Shown here: positions 6,579-16,202 of the stretch, piece after piece
Numbering within the stretch: position 1 is the first letter of the stretch
How the letters are laid out: the number at the start of each line of letters is the position of its first letter
NCBI GenBank assembly: GCA_048158365.1
Contig: JBLLNL010000004.1
Strand: one strand, 5' to 3'
DNA from: Azoarcus_F sp048158365
GTDB lineage: Bacteria > Pseudomonadota > Gammaproteobacteria > Burkholderiales > Rhodocyclaceae
Length of the DNA stretch: 64,000 nt
Made by a program: the position numbers and the translations under genes
Notes under the pieces: generated by a model
Databases searched by the model: none
What the model saw: the letters and a program-made list of their open reading frames with translations, nothing else
What the model was told of the DNA's origin: nothing

Positions 6579-8639
6579 TCAGCGCTGCCGTCGCGCCTGA
6601 GGCGCGCCGTTGGCGGGTTCGGGCGCGGCCTCTTCGGGGCGGGGGTCGCGTTTCGGGGGCAGGAAGAAGTCGCGCGGGGCGCGCAGCAGGCGCTGGAAGA
6701 TCAGGCCGATCAGCTCCTGGCCCTGCGCGAAGGTGATGCGCCGTGCCCGCATCGCGACCGACAGCGTCAGCGCGAAGCTCACGGTCAGGTTGGTGATGCC
6801 GATCAGCAGCACGCCCAGCAGCGACAGCGCCGCGAGTTGCAAGGGCAGGCCGAACTCCAGGCCGATCAGCGCGTGGCCGACATAGGCCGACGAGAACGCG
6901 ATGTGGCGGATGTCCAGCGGCAGGCCGAACAATACCCCGAGCGCGGTCACGCCGCCGAGCAGGAAGCCGAAGAAGAAATTGCCCGCCAGCGCACCGAGGT
7001 TGCTTTCCACGTAGGCGGACACCCGCTGCATGCGCGCCTCGCCGAACACCCGGCGTGGCCAGCGCAGTTGCAGCAGGCGCTGCGGGATGCGTCCATAGGC
7101 CGACAGATTGTCGTAATAGCCCGCGATCAGGCCGGACAGGAACAGGCACACCCCCGCGATCGCGGCGAACACAATCGCGCCGCTCAACGGATGGACATCG
7201 TCGAGCATCTTGTAGGCCTCGTCCGGTGCGACGAAGGCGCTGCCGGTCACGGCATGGATCACCAGGCCGATCAGCACCGCCATCGGGATCGCGATGCCGA
7301 CGTTGCCGAGGATCGCGCCGAGCTGGCTGCGCACGGTGCGCGCGATCAGTTCGACCAGATTGTGCAGGTCGTGATGCTTGCCGCGCGCCTCGCCGATCGA
7401 GGCCGCGATCGCGTTCGCGGTCATGGCCGGCTGCTTGGTCGCGACCGTCCCGCCCAGGATGTGGATCAGCACGAAGCCGAGGCCGTAGTTCAGGCAGAAC
7501 GCCAGCCCGGCGTTCATCGGCGCGAACCCCTGTCGTTCCAGCACCACCTTCAAGGTCGCCATGAACGCGATGATCGCGCCGCCGAGTGCAGCCGAGCGGA
7601 GGATGCCGAAATACTCGCGCCGATTCGACGTGATGTAGCGCTCGCCGGTCTTGCTCGCGCTCTCGGTCATGCGCAGCGACAGCAGTTCGACGTTCTTGCC
7701 CCAGTAGTCGGACAACTTGTTCTTGCGGCACTCCGCCCTGATCAGCTCCTTCAGCAGGCGCGTGACATGGCTGGCGATCGAGTTGATGTTGCGCTCGCTG
7801 CGCAATTGCAGCAGCAGCGCCAGCAGCGCCGAGATCCGCTCCAGGTGCTGGTGCAGGCGCTCCAGCTTGAAGGTCAGCGACAGGCTGGTGCCGATCTTCG
7901 CGGCGCGCCGCCGGATGCGCAGCACCACGTCCTCGCATTGGTCGAGCATCACCGCTAGGTGCTTCTCGTCCTCGGTCTCGGCGCTCTCATCGGCCCACCA
8001 TGCCTTGTAGTTCGCCAGATATGCGACCAGCTCGGCGTTCTGGGCCAGGAACGGCGATTCGTGCTCCTCCAGCGTCGGATCGATGCGCACCAGCTCCGGG
8101 TCGAGGCCGATCGACGAGACATGGTAGGACAGCATGCGCAGCGCCTCGATGATCTCCTCGACCGGATCGGGCACTTCGTTGCGGTTGCGCAAGTCGAGTT
8201 CGGCTTCGGTCGGGTCGAACAGCGTGTTGATGAAATCGATCCAGACCTCGTCCGGAATCGCATTCACCCAGACCTCGTCGCTGACCTTGTGAAACACCGT
8301 CGCGATTACGCCGTTCATGTAGTGCGTGTCGACCACGTCGGGCAGCAGTCGGCCAGAGATGCGCCGCGACGTCTCGGAAAAGAAGCCGGACGACGGCAGC
8401 AGGCCGGACGACACGTACAGCGACACCACCTTGCGCTGCATGAACAGGCGGATCACCGCATCGCGGAGCTGTTCCTTGAGATCCTCGCGCCGGCGCAGCA
8501 GGCGCTTGAGCACGCGCAGGTGCTCGGTCGCCAGTTCGACGTCGTTCGCGCGCACCGGTCGCAGGCGATCCACCAGGGCGACCCAGGTCTGCACCTCGTC
8601 CTCGCCCGGCTGGCCGAATTTTCTCAGGACTGCTTCCAT
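6579..8639 (-). CDS. Gcr-type 'site-specific recombinase' family membrane protein
   Basis: A 686-residue protein of the family annotated as site-specific recombinase Gcr (Pfam SpecificRecomb). Despite the name, members look like membrane proteins: the first 345 residues are soluble and helical, and the second half carries several hydrophobic segments (for example GILRSAALGGAIIAFMATL and the stretch FFFGFLLGGVTALGVLF). The start has GGGAG a few bases upstream. The tail is charged and Pro/Arg-rich. A catalytic recombinase motif is not visible, so the literal function in the name should be treated with caution. It is divergent from uup with a 122-bp gap. Confidence 0.8.
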   Translation of the reverse strand: MEAVLRKFGQPGEDEVQTWVALVDRLRPVRANDVELATEHLRVLKRLLRRREDLKEQLRDAVIRLFMQRKVVSLYVSSGLLPSSGFFSETSRRISGRLLPDVVDTHYMNGVIATVFHKVSDEVWVNAIPDEVWIDFINTLFDPTEAELDLRNRNEVPDPVEEIIEALRMLSYHVSSIGLDPELVRIDPTLEEHESPFLAQNAELVAYLANYKAWWADESAETEDEKHLAVMLDQCEDVVLRIRRRAAKIGTSLSLTFKLERLHQHLERISALLALLLQLRSERNINSIASHVTRLLKELIRAECRKNKLSDYWGKNVELLSLRMTESASKTGERYITSNRREYFGILRSAALGGAIIAFMATLKVVLERQGFAPMNAGLAFCLNYGLGFVLIHILGGTVATKQPAMTANAIAASIGEARGKHHDLHNLVELIARTVRSQLGAILGNVGIAIPMAVLIGLVIHAVTGSAFVAPDEAYKMLDDVHPLSGAIVFAAIAGVCLFLSGLIAGYYDNLSAYGRIPQRLLQLRWPRRVFGEARMQRVSAYVESNLGALAGNFFFGFLLGGVTALGVLFGLPLDIRHIAFSSAYVGHALIGLEFGLPLQLAALSLLGVLLIGITNLTVSFALTLSVAMRARRITFAQGQELIGLIFQRLLRAPRDFFLPPKRDPRPEEAAPEPANGAPQARRQR

Positions 8640-8761
8640 TTGACTCCCGCGGATGCATCGATTCCGGGTCGATGGTGCACCGCATTAACATTGAAACGAC
8701 CCGCTATGTTAGCAGGCCGGTACAATCATGAGCTTGGTTCATTGCCGGAGTACGAAACGCC

Positions 8762-10684
<1,923 letters not shown>

Positions 10685-10688
10685 ACGC

Positions 10689-10788
10689 GCCCGCCCCTTG
10701 AGGGGAAGGGGCAAACAGGGCGAGCCGTGCCTTGCTTTTGGGTTGATGGAGTCGAATAGCAGGTTCCTTCCCCTTCAAGGGGAAGGAA
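10689..10788. repeat. Double palindrome, partial copy (family A)
   Basis: A CCCCTTGAGGGGAAGGGG core near 10694 is followed at 10758-10788 by AGCAGGTTCCTTCCCC then TTCAAGGGGAAGGA. It shares the outer palindrome and the AGCAGGTT lead with the copies at 13.8, 14.2, 14.6 and 38.4 kb but lacks the GGGGATGGGTT arms. It separates uup from the convergent GIDE gene. Confidence 0.75.
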
Positions 10789-10830
10789 TAGCACGTCGTG
10801 CTCACGTGCCAATCGACGTCAGCGCGGGTT

Positions 10831-11733
10831 CTATAACGTCCCGATCTGGTTGAACCATGCGGCCGCGGCGCCCGAGGCGAGGAATACGCAGGCGTGGAAC
10901 ACACCCCACGCGCGGTAACGGCGCGCGATGACCGCGGGGTCGAGGTCGGAGATCAGGAACAACCGGCGCACCACCGGCTTGCGGATCACATGGGCCTCGG
11001 CGATGGAGAGCACCTCGGCGCGCTGCTTCAGCACCTCGCGCCGGGCCTGCGCGCGAGCGAGTTCCCACTCGTCGAGGTCGATCGCGCCGTCGCCGTTCAG
11101 GTCGAAGCGTTCCAGCAGCGTCCTTTGATCGGCCTTCCACTCCGCCAGCAGGTCGCGGATCTGGCCGCGCGTGTCGAACACCAGCGAGATGCTGCCCAGC
11201 GTCGCGAAGTCGCCGATCACGTAGAGCGGATCGTTCGCGATCAGCGACCACTGGGTGTGGCGCATGTCGCCTCGGTCGAACACGTCGCGACGCCTGACCA
11301 GCATGTCGGCGCCCTCCGGGTCCACCGCGACCACGCCGGTGCCGTCGTCGAGCAGAAAGGACGCGTCGCTCTGCTGCGTGCCGACATGGCGCCATTTTCC
11401 GTCGCGCTGCTTGCGCTGGGTCACGACCCGGTACCAAAGCAGCGGCAAAGCATTGACCGGCGACAGCAGCGGCGTGCCGTCCAGCGGCCGTCCGTGGCCG
11501 CGCAATTCGGTGTAGCCCTGCGCGGCGGATGCGATGCGCGAGGTCGGCGTGTCCGCGATCAGGCGCGCATGGCGGATCGCGCGCAGCCACCCGAACAGTC
11601 CGGTGGCCATCAACAGCGTCAACCCGGCGATCGAACCCCAGGCCTCGTCGATCGCCAGCGCGCCCGCGACGATACCGATCTGCAGCGCCGGCAACGTGAG
11701 ATTCGCGACATCCCGTTTGAGCCTGACCAGCAT
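10831..11733 (-). CDS. GIDE-domain membrane protein with an EF-hand
   Basis: A 300-residue protein lying 25 bp downstream of lemA on the same strand. Two hydrophobic stretches near the N terminus (LQIGIVAGALAIDEAWGSIA and AGLTLLMATGLFGWL) and one at the C terminus flank a region resembling the GIDE domain (LPLLWYRVVTQRK ... FLLDDGTGVVAVDPEGAD). An apparent EF-hand loop, DLNGDGAIDLDE, lies at about residues 212-223, with Asp/Asn at the calcium ligand positions. GIDE-type proteins occur next to LemA in many bacteria. The function is unknown, and the calcium site is predicted from the motif. Confidence 0.75.
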   Translation of the reverse strand: MLVRLKRDVANLTLPALQIGIVAGALAIDEAWGSIAGLTLLMATGLFGWLRAIRHARLIADTPTSRIASAAQGYTELRGHGRPLDGTPLLSPVNALPLLWYRVVTQRKQRDGKWRHVGTQQSDASFLLDDGTGVVAVDPEGADMLVRRRDVFDRGDMRHTQWSLIANDPLYVIGDFATLGSISLVFDTRGQIRDLLAEWKADQRTLLERFDLNGDGAIDLDEWELARAQARREVLKQRAEVLSIAEAHVIRKPVVRRLFLISDLDPAVIARRYRAWGVFHACVFLASGAAAAWFNQIGTL

Positions 11734-11758
11734 GCTGCGATGGTATTGTCCGCAGCGC

Positions 11759-12334
11759 TCACGCGCTGAACAGCGCCTTCAGATCCACATCCGCCTTTTC
11801 CGCCTTCGAGAATCGCAACAGCGGCTCCTTCACGAAGTTGAACAGGCGCGCGACGATCAGGTCGGGCACCTCGTCGACCCGCACGTTGAGCAGGTTCACC
11901 GCCTCGTTGTACCACTCGCGCCGGTCGGCGATGCCGTTCTCGAGCGCGGTGATGCGCGACTGCAACTGCATGAAGTGTTCGTTGGCCTTCAGCTCCGGAT
12001 AGGCCTCGGCGACCGCGTAGATCTGCCCCAGACCGATGCGCAGCAGCCCTTCGGCTTCGCCCAGCGCCGGCACGTCGTGCTTCTCGCGCGCGTTGGCGAC
12101 CTGCGCCCGTGCTTCGGTCACGCGCTGCAGCGTGCTCTGCTCGAACTGCTTGTACTGGCGGCACACCTCGACCAGCTTGGGCAACTCGTCATGGCGCTGC
12201 TTCAGCAGCACGTCGATGTTGGCCCAGGCCTTGGCGACGTTGTGGCGCAGATTGACCAGGCCGTTGTAGATGATCACGCCGTACAGCGCGACGATGACGA
12301 CCAGCCCGAGTAAGATTGCAGTCGAAATGCTCAT
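11759..12334 (-). CDS. lemA: LemA family protein
   Basis: A 191-residue LemA protein. One N-terminal membrane helix (AILLGLVVIVALYGVIIYNG) precedes a long helical domain with the family block NLRHNVAKAWANIDVLLKQR and the run EWYNEAVNLLN. The start at 12334 was chosen because the protein then begins directly at the membrane anchor; longer readings overlap the opposite MFS gene. It forms a two-gene unit with the downstream GIDE protein. The family role in the envelope is poorly defined. Confidence 0.9.
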   Translation of the reverse strand: MSISTAILLGLVVIVALYGVIIYNGLVNLRHNVAKAWANIDVLLKQRHDELPKLVEVCRQYKQFEQSTLQRVTEARAQVANAREKHDVPALGEAEGLLRIGLGQIYAVAEAYPELKANEHFMQLQSRITALENGIADRREWYNEAVNLLNVRVDEVPDLIVARLFNFVKEPLLRFSKAEKADVDLKALFSA

Positions 12335-12419
12335 GGTGCCCCCGCGGTTTTCGCGCATCATAAACGCATTCGAATATCGACGATGTGGCTTTTTCCGCCT
12401 CGCCCGGCAGATCCAAATC

Positions 12420-13628
12420 TTGAAGACCGAACCGACTCCCTTCCTCTTCCGTCCGGGCGTGGTGATCTGCTGCGGCGCGCTGATCCTGACTCTCGCGATG
12501 GGGGTGCGCCACACCGGCGGTCTGTTCCTGCAGCCGATGACGCTGGACCAGGGCTGGTCGCGCGAGATGTTCGCGTTCTCGATCGCGATCCAGAACCTGA
12601 TGTGGGGCGTTTTCCAGCCCTTCGCCGGCGCCTTCGCCGACCGCCATGGCGCCGGCCGCACATTGGTCGGTGGCGCGCTGCTCTACGTGCTCGGCCTGGT
12701 CATCATGGCCAACGCGCAGACCGAGCTCGGACTCAACGTCGGCGCCGGGCTGCTGATCGGCATGGGGCTGGCGGGCACCACCTTCAGCGTCGTGCTCGGT
12801 GTGGTCGGGCGCATGGTATCTCCCGAGAAGCGCAGCCTCGCGCTCGGCATCGTCAGCGCCGGCGGCAGCTTCGGCCAGTTCGCGGTGCTGCCGGTCGGGC
12901 AGGGGCTGATCTCCAGCGTCGGCTGGCATGACGCGCTGCTGTGGCTCGCGGTCGGCATCCTGTTCATCGTGCCGCTGGCGCTGGCGGTGCGCGGCACCAA
13001 TGGCGCGCCGGCGGGCGGCCAGTCGGTCGGCGAGTCGCTGCGCGAGGCCAACCGTACCGCGAGCTTTCATTTCCTGTTCTGGAGCTTCTTCGTGTGCGGC
13101 TTCCAGACCGCCTTCGTGATGCTGCACCTGCCGGCCTTCGTCGTCGATTCGGGCCTGAGCGCGAACGTCGGCATGACCGCGGTCGCGCTGATCGGCCTGT
13201 TCAACATCGCCGGCTCCTTTCTCGCCGGCTGGCTGGGCGGACTTTACAGCAAGAAGTGGCTGCTCGCCGGTATCTACGCGCTGCGCGTGGTGGCGATCCT
13301 CGCGATCCTGATGTTCCCGCTGAGCGTGACCACGCTGTACGTGTTCTCGGCCGCGATGGGCCTGCTGTGGCTGGGCACGGTGCCGCTGACCAACGGCCTG
13401 GTCGGTCACATCTTCGGCATGAAGTTCGTCGGCATGCTGTACGGCCTGGTCTTTCTCGGGCATCAGATCGGTGGCTTTCTCGGCGCGTGGCTGGGCGGCC
13501 TGATCTTCGACCTGTCCGGCTCCTACGACATCGCGTGGTGGATCGCGATCGGCCTGTCGGTGGCCGCCGCGCTGCTGTGCATCCCGGTGCGCGAGCGCCC
13601 GCTGGCACGTCCGGCGGAGGCGACATGA
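12420..13628 (+). CDS. MFS transporter
   Basis: A roughly 402-residue major facilitator with about 12 hydrophobic segments. The loop 2-3 motif appears as GAFADRHGAGRTLV, and the protein resembles monocarboxylate or oxalate/formate-type carriers (early GGLFLQPMTLDQGWSREMF). The substrate cannot be read from the sequence. No ATG with a good ribosome site exists near the true N terminus. A TTG at 12420 (then KTEPTPF) is my best guess; an ATG at 12333 would overlap the divergent lemA start. The stop overlaps the next small gene by 4 bp. Confidence 0.8.
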   Translation: MKTEPTPFLFRPGVVICCGALILTLAMGVRHTGGLFLQPMTLDQGWSREMFAFSIAIQNLMWGVFQPFAGAFADRHGAGRTLVGGALLYVLGLVIMANAQTELGLNVGAGLLIGMGLAGTTFSVVLGVVGRMVSPEKRSLALGIVSAGGSFGQFAVLPVGQGLISSVGWHDALLWLAVGILFIVPLALAVRGTNGAPAGGQSVGESLREANRTASFHFLFWSFFVCGFQTAFVMLHLPAFVVDSGLSANVGMTAVALIGLFNIAGSFLAGWLGGLYSKKWLLAGIYALRVVAILAILMFPLSVTTLYVFSAAMGLLWLGTVPLTNGLVGHIFGMKFVGMLYGLVFLGHQIGGFLGAWLGGLIFDLSGSYDIAWWIAIGLSVAAALLCIPVRERPLARPAEAT

Positions 13629-13756
13629 GGCTGCTGAAGCCGGTGCTGATCGTGCTGGCGGTGCTCGCCGCGGCAGCCCTGCTCGCCGCGCTGTTCGCCG
13701 GCTACCGCGATCCGGCCATGCTGATCGACTTCGTTAACATCCTGTACTGCGGTTGA
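13625..13756 (+). CDS. Small single-span membrane protein (43 aa)
   Basis: The ATG overlaps the MFS stop (ATGA). The peptide starts MRLLKPVLIVLAVLAAAALL, is hydrophobic to about residue 27, then ends in a short polar tail (GYRDPAMLIDFVNILYCG). The tight overlap implies translational coupling with the transporter, so it may be a small accessory subunit. No homolog is recognised. Confidence 0.6.
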   Translation: MRLLKPVLIVLAVLAAAALLAALFAGYRDPAMLIDFVNILYCG

Positions 13757-13830
13757 AGAAGGCTTCTGGCTTCGTTCAGGGTACTGCTACACGCAGCGTG
13801 GCATTTGCGGCTGATAGCCTGCATGGCGCG

Positions 13831-13940
13831 AATCAGCAGGTTCCTTCCCCTTCAAGGGGAAGGACAGGATGGGGATGGGTTGGACGGTCGTTGTTGTGGA
13901 CCCCATCCCCCACCCAACCTCCCCCTTGAAGGGGGAGGAG
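13831..13940. repeat. Double palindrome, compact copy (family A)
   Basis: In order: AATCAGCAGGTT, the palindrome CCTTCCCC/GGGGAAGG, ACAGGAT, GGGGATGGGTT, a short loop, then the arms CCCATCCCCCACCC and CTCCCCC/GGGGGAG. The two halves are inverted relative to each other, so the whole can fold into one long hairpin with a smaller hairpin near each end. Another compact copy is at 43081-43176. Confidence 0.8.
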
Positions 13941-14100
13941 CAGAGATGTCGTGCCTTTCTTGAAGTGGGAGGGGCAGAGATGTCGTGCCTTTCTTGAAGT
14001 GGGAGGGGCAGAGGTGTTGTGCCTTTCTTGAAGTGGGAGGAGCAGAGATGTCGTGCCTTTCTTGAAGTGGGCGGAGCAGGACCGTTGTGTCATTCCCGTC
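13941..14100. repeat. 34-bp tandem repeat array
   Basis: Units starting at 13941, 13975, 14009, 14043 and partly 14077 share CAGAGATGTCGTGCCTTTCT followed by TGAAGTGGGAGGGG. The period is exactly 34 bp. The array starts at the last base of the double palindrome before it, and each unit ends in a decayed half of that palindrome. Not a multiple of three, and no gene is supported here. The rest of 13757-14188 holds no gene. Confidence 0.85.
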
Positions 14101-14188
14101 GAGGGGGAGGGGAGTTGTGCCTTCCCTGCAAGCGGGTGGAGTCGATCGGCAGGGATTGGCGTGCCCGCGGTGAAAGGCTGGCAGCGTG

Positions 14189-14239
14189 AATCAGCAGGTT
14201 CCTTCCCCTTCAAGGGGAAGGACAGGATGGGGATGGGTT
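14189..14239. repeat. Left 51-bp inverted repeat framing the DUF559 gene
   Basis: It matches the reverse complement of 14598-14648 at 49 of 51 positions. It contains AATCAGCAGGTT, the CCTTCCCC/GGGGAAGG palindrome and GGATGGGGATGGGTT. The last codons and the stop of the enclosed gene lie inside it. Confidence 0.88.
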
Positions 14240-14578
14240 CAACTCCCGGGCGATGCACGCCAGCACGGCATCCGTCTGCGTTAGCACCTCGTCGTTCCAA
14301 AAGCGCATCACGCGAAATCCCGCACGCTCCAGCACCTCAGTGCGCACCGCATCATGAGTGGTGGCATCCAAATGCTGGGAGCCGTCCACTTCGATGACGA
14401 GTTGATGCTCCAGACATACGAAATCAAGGATGTACCCGTGGAACGGATGCTGTCGCCGGAATTTGACGCCGAGTTGGCGGGCACGCAAGCACTGCCAGAG
14501 CTTGCGTTCGGCGTCGGTCAAGTTTTTGCGCAGCCTTTTTGCGAAGGTTCGGTTCTGCGAGCTGCTTTGTCCGTGCAT
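14210..14578 (-). CDS. DUF559 (Vsr-like) endonuclease-fold protein
   Basis: A 122-residue protein of the DUF559 family, PD-(D/E)XK nuclease fold. Family blocks are clear: AKRLRKNLTDAERKLWQCLR, FRRQHPFHGYILDFVCLE and LVIEVDGSQH. The catalytic Asp (LDFV) and the E-x-D pair (IEVDG) are present, as is the terminal block FRVMRFWNDEVL. The start at 14578 has AAGGAG 10 bp upstream. The gene is bracketed by two 51-bp inverted repeats, and the left one supplies its final residues (NPSPSCPSP) and its TGA stop, so gene and repeat are physically fused. Length is normal for the family. A role in repeat mobility or DNA repair is possible; only the fold is established. Confidence 0.85.
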   Translation of the reverse strand: MHGQSSSQNRTFAKRLRKNLTDAERKLWQCLRARQLGVKFRRQHPFHGYILDFVCLEHQLVIEVDGSQHLDATTHDAVRTEVLERAGFRVMRFWNDEVLTQTDAVLACIARELNPSPSCPSP

Positions 14579-14597
14579 TCGAATCGAACTCCTTGGT

Positions 14598-14648
14598 GAC
14601 CCATCCCCATCCTGTCCTTCCCCTTGAAGGGGAAGGGACCTGCTGATT
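14598..14648. repeat. Right 51-bp inverted repeat framing the DUF559 gene
   Basis: Partner of 14189-14239 with two mismatches. It begins 20 bp upstream of the DUF559 start codon, so it must also border or contain the promoter of that gene. Confidence 0.88.
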
Positions 14649-14679
14649 GCGGTTCCGCGAACTTCTGAGGCGCCCGGCC

Positions 14680-14895
14680 ATTTCTTCCTGCCCCAGGCAT
14701 TCCGTCCTGCTCCAGGCATTGCTTCCTGCCCCAGGCAATGCTTCCTGCCCCAGGCAATGCTTCCTGCCCCAGGCATTGCTTCCCGCTTCATGGATTTCGT
14801 CCTGCCCCAGGCATTGCTTCCCGCTTCATGGATTCCGTCCTGCCCCGGGGATTGCTTCCTGCTTCACAGATTCCGTCTTGCCGTAGCCATTCCCT
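14680..14895. repeat. 19-bp minisatellite (CCTGCCCCAGGCATTGCTT)
   Basis: About ten to eleven tandem copies at a 19-bp period, for example starting at 14705, 14724, 14743 and 14762. The consensus is CCTGCCCCAGGCATTGCTT, with a second variant block (CCCGCTTCATGGATTTCGT) further right. Copies differ by a few bases. All frames can stay open through it, giving false ORFs on both strands. It lies between the DUF559 cassette and the 3' end of the HDOD gene. Confidence 0.88.
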
Positions 14896-14982
14896 TCAGC
14901 CCCGACCATTTTTTCGTCGATAAAGGCCGAACGACCTTGCCTCGAGTCCTTGATTCGGGGGCGTTGGTCGGTCGCCGCAGGA

Positions 14983-15867
14983 TCATGGAAGCGCCTCGTC
15001 CTCGGGCAGGAAGCGTGCGCGCTGGTCCTGCGGTACGCCGAGGCGCTGCAGCAGCGGCTCGCGGGCGATGCGGAGCAGTTTCTCGAGTTCGACGATGTCG
15101 TCGGGCAGCGCGGGGTCGTCCCAGCCGCGTGCGACGTGGCGGGTGAAGCGGTTCGCGAGCAGCACATTGCGCACGCGCGGATTGTCCCGGTCGGCCTCGT
15201 CGAGCAGGCGCAGCAGCAGCTCGGGGAGCTTCCAGGCGCGCGCGAGGCCGAGCTGGATCCCGTTGAAGGTTGCGCCGAGGATGGTGCGCTGCGCGATGTC
15301 GCTGCGCAGGCGCGGGTCGCGCTGCTGCATGCGCTGGATGCGCAGGCACGGTTCCGGCGCGAAGGTCCAGCACAGGATCTCGGCGGTCTCGTGCAGCAGC
15401 GCCGCCACCGTGATCTCGTTCGCATCCATGTCGTGGCGCAGGATCGCCCAGTCGCGTGCGTACTGCGCCGCGCGCCGCGCCCGGGTGATCACCTGAAGCG
15501 CGCCCAGCAGCGCCTTCGGGTGCGAGGCCAGGCGGTCCTCCAGCGTCTCCATGCCCGAGAAGGCATTCAGAAACGGCGCGATGCCCATCATCATGATCGC
15601 GCGGTCCATCGTCGTGATGTCGTGGTTCTGCGCATCGCGCCGGTTGGCCTGCAGGTGCGCGAGCACCTTGACCGTCATCAGCGGGTCGGCGAGCACCGCA
15701 GCGGCGATGCGGCGCGCGTTGACCGAGTCCTGCTCGTCACGCAGCGCGTCGAGCGCGCGCACGGTGCGCCGCAGCACCGGAATGTGCTGCGCGGACAGGA
15801 ACGCGACATGGTCGTCTGCCGAGGCCAGCGGTGAATCGAGCATCGTCATGCGGGGCAGTCTCGTCAT
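14983..15867 (-). CDS. HDOD domain protein
   Basis: A 294-residue cytosolic protein with an HDOD domain spanning most of its length. The N-terminal part (FLSAQHIPVLRRTVRALDAL) and the run of helices around NARRIAAAVLADPLMTVKVL and ALLHETAEILCWTFAP match the family. HDOD proteins are non-catalytic relatives of HD phosphohydrolases that act in signalling, often beside c-di-GMP components. A response regulator with a GGDEF remnant lies 1.3 kb away on the other strand. The ribosome site at the chosen start is weak; Met7 or Met9 could be used. Confidence 0.8.
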   Translation of the reverse strand: MTRLPRMTMLDSPLASADDHVAFLSAQHIPVLRRTVRALDALRDEQDSVNARRIAAAVLADPLMTVKVLAHLQANRRDAQNHDITTMDRAIMMMGIAPFLNAFSGMETLEDRLASHPKALLGALQVITRARRAAQYARDWAILRHDMDANEITVAALLHETAEILCWTFAPEPCLRIQRMQQRDPRLRSDIAQRTILGATFNGIQLGLARAWKLPELLLRLLDEADRDNPRVRNVLLANRFTRHVARGWDDPALPDDIVELEKLLRIAREPLLQRLGVPQDQRARFLPEDEALP

Positions 15868-16202
15868 CGGATGCCGGGATTATCGGCGGCCCGCCGCCGA
15901 AACTGAAGTGCCGCACCCTGAGCATACGATTGCCGGCATGCGGCTCACCCGGTACGAGCGGCGCCAGCCCCGAATCGGCGCATCCACACTCCACGGCCGA
16001 TTCGCGGCTGGCACCGCTTATACGTGTTCATGCACGGCCGTGCCCATACCGGGCAGGTGCGTCGGGAGCCGCAAAAAAAAGCGTTCACACGATTGCCTGG
16101 CCGCGCGGGCCAAGAATGTTGCGTGGATTTGGCTATAATCGTGCAGACGTCGCGCGCGAGCCGTGCCTGCGCCCGTCGGCCAACGAGCGGAGGAGACCCG
16201 AC
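15868..16202 (+). promoter_or_regulatory. Intergenic region with promoter for the AcuI-type gene
   Basis: A divergent 335-bp gap. A clear -10 box TATAAT lies at 16134-16139; the matching -35 is poor. No other ORF, tRNA or terminator is visible. Confidence 0.45.

Noticed and set aside
13941..14100. CRISPR array
   Set aside because: Repeat and spacer parts are both identical between units, the period is 34 bp, and no cas genes are present.
13833..14300. 155-codon minus-strand ORF with KKGTTSLLLPLQ repeats
   Set aside because: Only the 34-bp tandem array read through; it shares no homology with proteins and overlaps the DUF559 end.
14647..14923. Proteins with SCPRQ/LPAP-type repeats on either strand
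   Set aside because: They are translations of the 19-bp minisatellite in several frames, without ribosome sites or family resemblance.
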